A stretch of DNA of 16,923 nt, taken from assembly GCA_045600045.1 (NCBI GenBank), contig JAZRXD010000074.1:1-16923 (forward strand). The letters run 5' to 3'. The number at the start of each line of letters is the position of its first letter. Position 1 is the stretch's first letter. Of this stretch, positions 1 to 6,018 are shown one piece after another. The DNA comes from UBA1715 sp045600045 (GTDB lineage: Bacteria; Bacteroidota; Bacteroidia; Bacteroidales; UBA1715). The position numbers and the translations under genes were made by a program. The notes under the pieces were generated by a model. That model ran no database searches. It saw only the letters and a list, made by a program, of their open reading frames with translations, and had not been told where the DNA came from.

Positions 1-831
1 GAACAAATGGAAGATTTGAATCCGTCGCAATTAAGTAAAATAAATACAAAAATTGAACAGATTTGTTCTAAAAGTGGAATATCATCTGGTTATACTCTTG
101 ATGGTTTTGCTATTTATCCAATTTTTGAAATATATGATGAAGAAGTCGTGGAAGGAGGAATACAAAATGTATATTCTATAAAGGCAGAAATGACTTTGTG
201 TATTAAACAATATAACGGCGCTATGGTAGGTTCTGTTAGTAAAACATATAAAGGTTTTGGTAATACGAGAAACAAAGCTATTGTTAGCGCTATACAAAAT
301 ATTAATACATCGGATGTTATATACTCAAATTTTATGAAGGAAGCCAAAGAGAAAATCATCCGATATTATAGTACTCATTGTGAACAAATTAAAGCAAAAG
401 CAAATATTTTATCTAAGCAACAGAAATTTGAGGAAGCAATCGCATTGTTGATGAGCATTCCTGAATGTGCGTCGTGTTATCCATCTTTGTCGGAATTGAT
501 AGAAATAAATTTTGAAAGCTATCACAATCAAATTTGTGCAGAACAATTGAACAAAGCAAAATCAGAATTCGCATTAAAAAATTATGAAGGTGTTGTAGAA
601 GCGATTAGCAAAATAGATCCATCTGCAAATTGTGCTTTTCAGGCAGACGCTTTAATGAAATCGGTAGAAGAGAAATTTACCGAAGAAGAGAAAAAGGAAT
701 GGGATTTTAAAATGCAGCAATACAAAGATTCAGTGGATATAGAAAAACAAAGAACCGAAGCTATTAAAGAAATTGCGAAAGCTCAATATCGAAACAAACC
801 AAACGTAACATATACGCAAATTGTTAAATAG
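1..831 (+). CDS. Conserved Bacteroidota protein of unknown function, 5' end outside window
   Basis: The frame is open to the left edge: codons for Glu-Gln precede the first ATG at 7, so the true start, probably with a signal peptide, is likely outside the window. Numbered from that ATG, residues 35-85 look like a beta-rich domain (FAIYPIFEIYDEEVVEG onward). Residues 110-225 are helical and TPR-like: 'KFEEAIALLMSIP' is followed by a CASC cysteine pair at 154-157, and a second similar unit is 'NYEGVVEAISKIDP'. The tail (222-250) is highly charged and likely coiled. From memory, this arrangement resembles a recurrent Bacteroidota family with no assigned function. No catalytic motif is visible. 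The gene ends in TAG 18 bases before the end of a possible convergent gene remnant. The coding call is firm; the role is unknown. Confidence 0.85.
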   Translation, partial: EQMEDLNPSQLSKINTKIEQICSKSGISSGYTLDGFAIYPIFEIYDEEVVEGGIQNVYSIKAEMTLCIKQYNGAMVGSVSKTYKGFGNTRNKAIVSAIQNINTSDVIYSNFMKEAKEKIIRYYSTHCEQIKAKANILSKQQKFEEAIALLMSIPECASCYPSLSELIEINFESYHNQICAEQLNKAKSEFALKNYEGVVEAISKIDPSANCAFQADALMKSVEEKFTEEEKKEWDFKMQQYKDSVDIEKQRTEAIKEIAKAQYRNKPNVTYTQIVK

Positions 832-849
832 TTTATGTACAATAGAATT

Positions 850-990
850 TTAATAACTCATTCCAAACATCCAAAGAGGTACTACTATGCCGTGTCCGAT
901 TTCGATGTCATCGCGGACAATTATGCCATTTGCAACATTTTCAATTTGTTTTTTTCTGTCTTCGTAAAAATCCCTCAAAGAAGGACTTTT
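850..990 (-). pseudogene. Possible 3' remnant of a protein gene on the minus strand
   Basis: On the minus strand the stretch just after an in-frame TAA (991-993) reads as 46 codons of protein-like sequence ending in TAA at 850-852. It includes 'DFYEDRKKQIENVANG' and then 'IIVRDDIEIGHGIVVPLW'. It has no ATG; the only alternative start is TTG at 976-978. The mix of charged helix followed by alternating hydrophobic strand looks like the C-terminal end of a real protein, and its position tail-to-tail with the upstream gene fits. I do not recognise the family. The overlapping plus-strand 62-codon frame looks like a shadow. It could also be a very short gene or chance. Confidence 0.3.
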
Positions 991-997
991 TTAAATT

Positions 998-1039
998 CTA
1001 CTGAAAACTTTTTCGCATTTTAATGAAAGTTTTCAGTAG
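998..1039. repeat. Perfect 14-bp inverted repeat with 14-base loop
   Basis: CTACTGAAAACTTT (998-1011) and AAAGTTTTCAGTAG (1026-1039) are exact reverse complements. Neither side is followed by a clean T-run, so it is not a textbook terminator. It could be a hairpin ending transcription from the left gene, a small palindromic element, or a scar beside the gene remnant at 850-990. Confidence 0.7.
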
Positions 1040-1055
1040 CAATAAAAATTAAAAC

Positions 1056-1092
1056 AAAAGTTCTTTTTATAGAATGAACTTTTTGTTTTTTT
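1056..1092 (+). terminator. Probable intrinsic terminator upstream of the ATPase gene
   Basis: AAAAGTTC (1056-1063) pairs with GAACTTTT (1076-1083) around a 12-base loop. A TG and a run of seven T follow, which suits rho-independent termination on the plus strand. The stem has few GC pairs, so efficiency is uncertain. Confidence 0.5.
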
Positions 1093-1124
1093 GTGGAAGT
1101 TTCGTTTATAAACGGAATTTTTGC

Positions 1125-1132
1125 TATTTTTG
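1125..1132 (+). promoter_or_regulatory. Bacteroidota-type -7 element for the ATPase gene
   Basis: TATTTTTG matches the TAnnTTTG consensus and ends 15 bases before the ATG at 1148, implying a very short leader. No good -33 TTTG lies at the usual distance. The palindrome at 1103-1114 sits where an operator or the -33 region would be. Confidence 0.5.
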
Positions 1133-1147
1133 TAGAAAGTTTAAGAT

Positions 1148-2359
1148 ATGAACGTAATACATAGAGATAAATATGTTGCTCATGTTGCGAGTGCAATAGG
1201 TAGGGGAAATGCTATTGTGTTGGCTGGTCATCGCAGGGCAGGCAAGAGTTCTATATTGTTGCAACTCTCTGCGCAATATGCTTCGTTGGGAAACCTAATC
1301 TTTATTGATATGGAGAATCCAGATTTCTCATGTATCAAAAATGCGACAGACCTTAATGCATATATAAAAGAAAAAAAAACTGATACTGCACATAACTACT
1401 TGATGATTGACGAAGTGCAAGAAATTGCAGAGTTCGAAAAAACGTTGCGCTACTGGGTAAAACAACCTAATTTTGATGTGATAGTTACTGGTAGTAACGC
1501 TTATTTGCTTTCAAGTGAAATAGCCACGCTTTTTGCAGGCAGGCATACTACAATTAAGGTCTATGGACTTGACTATCAGGAATATCTGCAATTCTATGAA
1601 CTTCTGGATTCCAACGAATCACTTGTTTCATATATGAAATGGGGTGGATTGCCGTTTTTATACCAAATTCCGTTGGATGATGTTCGTTCTCGCAACGATT
1701 ATATGGGCGATATATTCAATACGATTTTTGTAAAGGATATTGTAACTCGTCATAAAATACGAAACATAAATTTACTTAACAATTTGGCTGGATTTGTTGC
1801 CGAAAATTGCGGTAAGTTATTCTCTTCAAATAGCATAGCAAAATACCTAAAAAATGGAGAGTATGCCATCACCTCTGGCACTATAACTGAGTATATGGGG
1901 TATCTTTGCGACACCTATATGATTGACAAGGTTGATCGTTACGACATAAAGGGGAAACGCGTTTTTGAACAACAGGAAAAATACTATTTCGAGGACTTAG
2001 GCATTCGCAACTATCTGTGTAGGGGCAAGAATGGCAACGACATTGAAAAGATAATGGAAAATCTTGTGTATTTGCGTTTGCGACAACTTGGATACGATGT
2101 CTATGTCGGACAATTGAAAGGGAAAGAAATTGATTTTGTTGCAAAAAATGGTGATGATATCCGATATTTTCAGGTGTGTAAGGCAATTGCATCGGAGGAT
2201 ACATACGAGCGTGAGTACGGCAACCTGAAACTGATTGGCGATAATTATCCAAAATATGTAATTACGATGGATTCTGTTTCTCAGTTAATAAACGATGAAG
2301 GAATAAAAACAATTCATCTACGGCAATTTCTATCGCAAGAATTACAAAACATTGCCTAA
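1148..2359 (+). CDS. AAA-family ATPase with C-terminal DUF4143 domain
   Basis: This 403-aa protein matches the widespread AAA_14/DUF4143 ATPase architecture. Visible features are a Walker A loop GHRRAGKSS (residues 27-35), Walker B YLMIDEVQ (84-91), a sensor-like VTGSN (113-117) and a GRH motif at 131-133. The C-terminal half has the DUF4143 layout, with MENLVYLRLRQLGY (303-316), EIDF (327-330) and FQVCK (341-345). The spacing E304, D329, Q342-x-x-K345 resembles a PD-(D/E)xK nuclease-like fold, although family members are not generally shown to be nucleases. Length is typical. The gene stands alone with its own -7 element and a weak hairpin downstream. These proteins often occur as strain-variable singletons, and their biological role is unsettled. 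ATPase identity is firm; the role is unknown. Confidence 0.9.
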   Translation: MNVIHRDKYVAHVASAIGRGNAIVLAGHRRAGKSSILLQLSAQYASLGNLIFIDMENPDFSCIKNATDLNAYIKEKKTDTAHNYLMIDEVQEIAEFEKTLRYWVKQPNFDVIVTGSNAYLLSSEIATLFAGRHTTIKVYGLDYQEYLQFYELLDSNESLVSYMKWGGLPFLYQIPLDDVRSRNDYMGDIFNTIFVKDIVTRHKIRNINLLNNLAGFVAENCGKLFSSNSIAKYLKNGEYAITSGTITEYMGYLCDTYMIDKVDRYDIKGKRVFEQQEKYYFEDLGIRNYLCRGKNGNDIEKIMENLVYLRLRQLGYDVYVGQLKGKEIDFVAKNGDDIRYFQVCKAIASEDTYEREYGNLKLIGDNYPKYVITMDSVSQLINDEGIKTIHLRQFLSQELQNIA

Positions 2360-2375
2360 ATATTCCTCAGTAAGA

Positions 2376-2403
2376 GAGATTTAAAATACCTACCGAAAAT
2401 CTC
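2376..2403 (+). terminator. Weak hairpin after the ATPase gene
   Basis: GAGATTT (2376-2382) pairs with AAATCTC (2397-2403) across a 14-base loop, 16 bases after the ATPase stop codon. The following bases are only moderately T-rich, so this is a tentative terminator between two convergent genes. Confidence 0.35.
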
Positions 2404-2433
2404 CTAATTTCTAACTTTTGAACACCGATACTT

Positions 2434-2949
2434 CTATTCCTTGTACCAGTCCGCATACATTCTGTAGTTATGCGAGATTTTGTAAATCATTTCTTTGGTT
2501 TGTTCGGGCGAAACGTCTTTAATTTTCTTGGCAGGAACGCCGGCGTACAAACTTCCGGGCTCTACAATAGTTCCGCTCGTGACAACGGCTCCGGCTGCAA
2601 TGATTGAATTTTCGCCAATCACGGCGTTATCCAAAATCACCGAACCCATTCCAATTAATACATTGTCGCAGATTTTTGCTCCGTGGATTGTAACGTTGTG
2701 ACCTACCGAAACATTGTCGCCGATTTCTATCGTTGATTTTTCATATAATGTATGCAATACCGAACCGTCTTGAATATTGACAAGATTGCCGATTTTTATT
2801 GAATTAACATCGCCACGGAGCACGGCATTGAACCAGATGCTACAATCTTTTCCTATTTCCACATCGCCGATAATTGTCGCATTGTCGGCCAAAAAACAGT
2901 TTTCTCCAATCTTTGGAGTGAATCCGCGTACAGATTTAATGAGAGCCAT
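2434..2949 (-). CDS. Gamma-carbonic-anhydrase-like left-handed beta-helix protein
   Basis: The 171-aa protein is built of hexapeptide repeats (such as IIGDVEIG, VSVGHN, VLIGMG, AVIGEN) that form a left-handed beta-helix, followed by a C-terminal helix from about residue 147. The three histidines expected to bind the metal in the gamma-carbonic-anhydrase family are present at H66, H84 and H89 (LHT, GHN, IHG). The RGD and QDG motifs of the family are at 45-47 and 60-62. Relatives include YrdA, PaaY and CaiE; carbonic anhydrase activity varies within the family, so bicarbonate/CO2 chemistry is only an inference. The start overlaps the upstream 506-aa gene by 14 bases, which points to translational coupling as the last gene of a three-gene operon. 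Confidence 0.92.
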   Translation of the reverse strand: MALIKSVRGFTPKIGENCFLADNATIIGDVEIGKDCSIWFNAVLRGDVNSIKIGNLVNIQDGSVLHTLYEKSTIEIGDNVSVGHNVTIHGAKICDNVLIGMGSVILDNAVIGENSIIAAGAVVTSGTIVEPGSLYAGVPAKKIKDVSPEQTKEMIYKISHNYRMYADWYKE

Positions 2950-4456
2950 TGTTTGTAGGAATTTCTATTTGTTCGACAAAGAAAATTTCTCGTTTTGCCC
3001 TGTCGTCTTTATTTTTGATTTTTTGTGCACCAAACGAAATGAATTTGTTTCCGTACCAATATCGACTTTTACTTGTTGAATCCAACAATTTTTCTTCGTC
3101 GTTGGTAAATGGAATTTCTTCGAGACTAAGCAATTCACCGTTGTTGTAATTGTGTAAATAGATTTTGTCCCATGTGGAATACAAAATCTGCAAGTTCGGA
3201 TTTTGGGTATTTACCGCAAGGTATTTTTTTACGTAAAACGGTTTTTCGTCAATGTCAAGTGGCGCGGAATTGCTCCAAAGCACATCGCCAAGTTCGTTGA
3301 AACCAAGAACGAAAAAGTGCGTGTACAGATATCCGTCGAAAACAGGATAGCAATGCATAGTTTGCCCCATCCCTGTATTGATGTATTGACATTCCTGACG
3401 ATATGTTGGGCTGTAGGCTTCGCCGACAAGCACGTAGCTTCCGTCTTTCTCAATAATTTTGTGCGGAGCCATCAGGTAATTGAACTCCAATTCTTTATTT
3501 TGGGAATTAAGTCGTTCTTGTTTTTTTTCGATTCGTTCTTGTTTTTTTGACGATAAATAAGAAGTGAAGTTGTTGATATCGAGATAGTTAATGTATTTAA
3601 CAAACTCAACAACGTTTGTCTTTTCATTGAATATTTTTTTCATAATAAAAATGCCGACGGAAGCTTCTGGATTTCTTTTTGAATTGTTGTAAGTTCCTGA
3701 GAATATGTAACTTCCATCTTGTAGGCGAGAAGCAAATGCCGAAGATATAATTTTGTCGTGGTCGGGCGATTCGAGTTTTGTTTCCGAAACTTTCGTTCCA
3801 TCTTTAAATATGTGGAATTTAACGATGTGTTCGTCTTTCAAAAAATCTTTGGTGAACAAATATGCTTCGTTTGTTTCTTCGTTGACTTCGAACGAAATGA
3901 TTGAAAAATGACGTTTGTTTAGTGGAATGATTTTGCAAAATGTGATTTCGTTTGTCTTTATGTTTTGGCAAATTAAAATCGGCAAATCTTTTGTGTAGCC
4001 AAGAAAATAAACATTGTCGCCAACAGCCCGCAACGTGTTTATAATTGTGTTTTTCGGAAATTTCCCTTGAATTGTTTTCGTTGTCATGTCTTTTATGGAA
4101 ACGATTGACACAGAGTAATTTCCCGAAAGTTGGTGGGCAAAATTATAATGGTAGTTTTTGTTTGTGAAATCAATGAAATCAGCTTTTCTTGTCGGAAGCG
4201 AAACATCGGCGGTGGCTTGTTGGGTGAACGATGTGTCGAGTTTCACATACGTGAATGTGTTGTTTTTTCGGCTTGTTTGTTTTTCCGAAATGTATGTTTT
4301 TAGCAAAAGTCCGTTTTCGGCCATCGGCACGCAGCCGTAATATTTAATGTTGTTTTCGGAATATTCAATACGGTTGTATTTTGCGGATTGTGCAAAAGAG
4401 GGTGTTATCCACAATGTGACGTAGAGGAGTAATACTATTTTTTGCAACGTTTTCAT
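2936..4456 (-). CDS. Exported protein of unknown function
   Basis: This 506-aa protein begins with a clear signal peptide (residues 1-22, ending PSFA before Gln23), so it should enter the periplasm or reach the surface. The mature part is dominated by strand-forming segments with recurring patterns such as 'GSYVLVGEAY', 'DNVYFLGY' and 'GSYIFSGTY', suggestive of a beta-propeller. I see no catalytic motif. A lysine/glutamate-rich insert at 303-323 contains the heptad KKQERIE/KKQERLN, duplicated at DNA level. Similar proteins recur in Bacteroidota without a known role. The ATG begins one base after the stop of the upstream lipoprotein gene, and the 3' end overlaps the beta-helix gene, so all three are probably made together. 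Confidence 0.85.
   Translation of the reverse strand: MKTLQKIVLLLYVTLWITPSFAQSAKYNRIEYSENNIKYYGCVPMAENGLLLKTYISEKQTSRKNNTFTYVKLDTSFTQQATADVSLPTRKADFIDFTNKNYHYNFAHQLSGNYSVSIVSIKDMTTKTIQGKFPKNTIINTLRAVGDNVYFLGYTKDLPILICQNIKTNEITFCKIIPLNKRHFSIISFEVNEETNEAYLFTKDFLKDEHIVKFHIFKDGTKVSETKLESPDHDKIISSAFASRLQDGSYIFSGTYNNSKRNPEASVGIFIMKKIFNEKTNVVEFVKYINYLDINNFTSYLSSKKQERIEKKQERLNSQNKELEFNYLMAPHKIIEKDGSYVLVGEAYSPTYRQECQYINTGMGQTMHCYPVFDGYLYTHFFVLGFNELGDVLWSNSAPLDIDEKPFYVKKYLAVNTQNPNLQILYSTWDKIYLHNYNNGELLSLEEIPFTNDEEKLLDSTSKSRYWYGNKFISFGAQKIKNKDDRAKREIFFVEQIEIPTNNGSH
3512..3548 (-). repeat. Short tandem duplication with A/T tracts inside the 506-aa gene
   Basis: The 16-base unit TCGTTCTTGTTTTTTT occurs exactly at 3512-3527 and 3533-3548, a 21-base period that encodes two copies of KKQER plus two residues. 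The period is a multiple of three, so copy change would keep frame, while slippage in the 8-base and 7-base T runs would not. Confidence 0.75.
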
Positions 4457-4457
4457 G

Positions 4458-5021
4458 TTATTCTAAGTCGATTGTGAAATAATTTGGTGCATAAATCATT
4501 TTCGAACCGATTTTTATTGCAGGTTTTATTTTCAAAACAGAATTCTGAGGTAAATGATTTGTTTTACTCATTTTAAAAATGATGCTTTTTACCTCATTAA
4601 AAGAGAAATTCGAGAAAATAGCAGTGTTTGTTTTAACGTTGAGCGGAATGGACATGTTTTGCTTTGCTTTGATTTTTACTTTTTGATCGAGAATACCATT
4701 TGCAACTTCTACATCTTTAATTAGCAAAATCCATTCTAATGCGCTTATTTCGACATTTTTGTCGTTGGGATTGTCAATGTTTACAAGAGTTGTAAACGTA
4801 ATTGGAGTTCCTGTGGTTAAACTTTGGGAAAGTTTGACAACTTCGTTCGGCGAAAAATCCAAAAAACTGCTTTTCCCGTCAAGCGAAATGTCGTTTATTG
4901 TTACATTCGAAATCGAATTAAATGTGAATTTGCAGTCTTTAATGTTTCTCGCATTATTAAGGTTGCAGGACACAAACATCAAGCAAGTTAGGTATGCTAC
5001 GATTATTTTTTTGAAGTTCAT
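4458..5021 (-). CDS. LEA type 2-like (WHy-domain) lipoprotein
   Basis: The 187-aa product has a lipoprotein signal sequence with lipobox FVSC (acylated Cys19), so it is probably membrane-anchored and facing the periplasm. The mature region (about 30-187) is a beta-sandwich-like domain with 'FTTLVNIDNPNDKNVEISAL', the characteristic N-P-N strand of LEA14/WHy domains, and 'SIPLNVKT' in a later strand. LEA type 2 proteins in bacteria are commonly small envelope proteins linked to stress, but no specific role can be read here. It is the first gene of a three-gene minus-strand operon with the 506-aa exported protein one base downstream. A good promoter lies 21 bases before the ATG. Confidence 0.82.
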   Translation of the reverse strand: MNFKKIIVAYLTCLMFVSCNLNNARNIKDCKFTFNSISNVTINDISLDGKSSFLDFSPNEVVKLSQSLTTGTPITFTTLVNIDNPNDKNVEISALEWILLIKDVEVANGILDQKVKIKAKQNMSIPLNVKTNTAIFSNFSFNEVKSIIFKMSKTNHLPQNSVLKIKPAIKIGSKMIYAPNYFTIDLE

Positions 5022-5042
5022 ATCAATACTTGTTTAGAATAA

Positions 5043-5050
5043 CAAAGGTA
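5043..5050 (-). promoter_or_regulatory. -7 promoter element of the lipoprotein operon
   Basis: On the minus strand TACCTTTG matches TAnnTTTG exactly and ends 21 bases before the ATG at 5021. A TTTG lies 22 bases further upstream, slightly more than the usual spacing to the -33 box. Confidence 0.65.
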
Positions 5051-5161
5051 TTGATTTTATAGTGCAAAACGACAAAACAAAATTAAATTTCGTGTTAAGT
5101 CGTAAATAAACAATTATAAAAATGGAATCGCATAAACAATCTGCTTAATAATGCACATAAC

Positions 5162-5193
5162 AAAAATGCCCGAACATCAGTCCGGGCATTTTT
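5162..5193 (-). terminator. Strong terminator after the duplicated-domain lipoprotein gene
   Basis: The minus-strand RNA forms a 9-bp stem, TGCCCGGAC with GTTCGGGCA, around TGAT, with flanking A5 and U5 runs. One pair is G-U on the minus strand but an A-C mismatch on the plus strand, so the element suits the minus-strand transcript. It lies 22 bases after the stop codon at 5216. Confidence 0.9.
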
Positions 5194-5215
5194 CATATAA
5201 CTAACGTTATATAAA

Positions 5216-5992
5216 TTAGTTGTTCGTGAAATCTCTGAAATCAATCATTACGTCGTTCATTGTAACGAAATAATATCCACCTGCGTCAACGTCTTTTCTG
5301 AACATTGAACGTGATGTTTCGGGCATTTCAACAAAACCATCAGCTTCAAGTTTTTGAGCATAGCTTTCAAGACTTGTAGCAGAAAATTCACCAGTAAGTG
5401 CAATTTCATCGTCTTCAACTACACGATAGTTGGTGAAATTGAAGTCTGGTGCAGGTATGTTGTTTAACCATCCATATTCACTCACAACATCTTCCCAAGT
5501 TGCATTTGTTGGTGTTGAATTTGCAAGTCTTTCTTGGTAATCTTCAAATAGAGTTTCGTAGTCAGAACTGTTGAGGTATTTTGTTGCCATAATTGTGAAT
5601 AATCCATCAGTGTATTGAAGTGAATATTGATGGTTGTTGTCAACTTTGTCGGCTAAAAAATAGTTCCCTAATCTTGTTACGCAAAACTTATTATCAGCAA
5701 GCTTTTGTATATAAGAATCAAGTTCGTTGCTTGAGATATTATAGGTAAACACTACCATATCAGCTTCTTTTTCTTCTCCGTAAGTCGTGTTCAAAATAAC
5801 AGAACCATCACTGAATGTGCCATCTAATTTTGGGAAGTTAGATAGGAAATTGGCCTTGCTGGATAGTTGTTCCCATGTGCAAGATTCAAGATTGTCGTAG
5901 TCGATTCCGTCATTATCTGAACCGCAAGAGTTGAATGAAAATGTAGCCAATAAAGCTATGGCTATCGTCGCTAATAATCTTAGTTTTCTCAT
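5216..5992 (-). CDS. Lipoprotein with two tandem homologous domains, unknown function
   Basis: The 258-aa protein starts with a signal sequence and lipobox FNSC (Cys23), followed by GSDND. The mature part contains two related domains. The first spans about 39-135: TWEQL, NFLSNFPKLDG, SSNELDSYIQKLADNKF and the strand QYSLQYTDGLFTI. The second spans about 165-251: TWEDV, GWLNNIPAPDF, SATSLESYAQKLEADGF and GGYYFVTMNDVMIDF. Order and spacing of these blocks match, so the gene probably arose by internal duplication. I do not recognise a named family. It starts 26 bases after the alaS stop codon with no clear promoter in the gap, so co-transcription with alaS is likely, and a strong terminator follows. 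Confidence 0.85.
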   Translation of the reverse strand: MRKLRLLATIAIALLATFSFNSCGSDNDGIDYDNLESCTWEQLSSKANFLSNFPKLDGTFSDGSVILNTTYGEEKEADMVVFTYNISSNELDSYIQKLADNKFCVTRLGNYFLADKVDNNHQYSLQYTDGLFTIMATKYLNSSDYETLFEDYQERLANSTPTNATWEDVVSEYGWLNNIPAPDFNFTNYRVVEDDEIALTGEFSATSLESYAQKLEADGFVEMPETSRSMFRKDVDAGGYYFVTMNDVMIDFRDFTNN

Positions 5993-6018
5993 AATCGTAA
6001 AACGTTTAGGGCTTAAAA

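Larger units (their letters stand above)
832..1147. other. Intergenic region between the first gene and the ATPase gene
   Basis: This 316-base gap carries, in order, the possible minus-strand remnant (850-990), a perfect 14-bp inverted repeat (998-1039), a hairpin followed by a T-rich run that resembles a terminator (1056-1092), a 12-bp palindrome CGTTTATAAACG (1103-1114) and a -7-like element before the ATPase start (1125-1132). I see no other gene here. Confidence 0.6.

Noticed and set aside
835..1023. A 62-codon plus-strand frame starting MYNRILITHS
   Set aside because: It has no family resemblance, and the opposite strand reads more like protein over the same bases.
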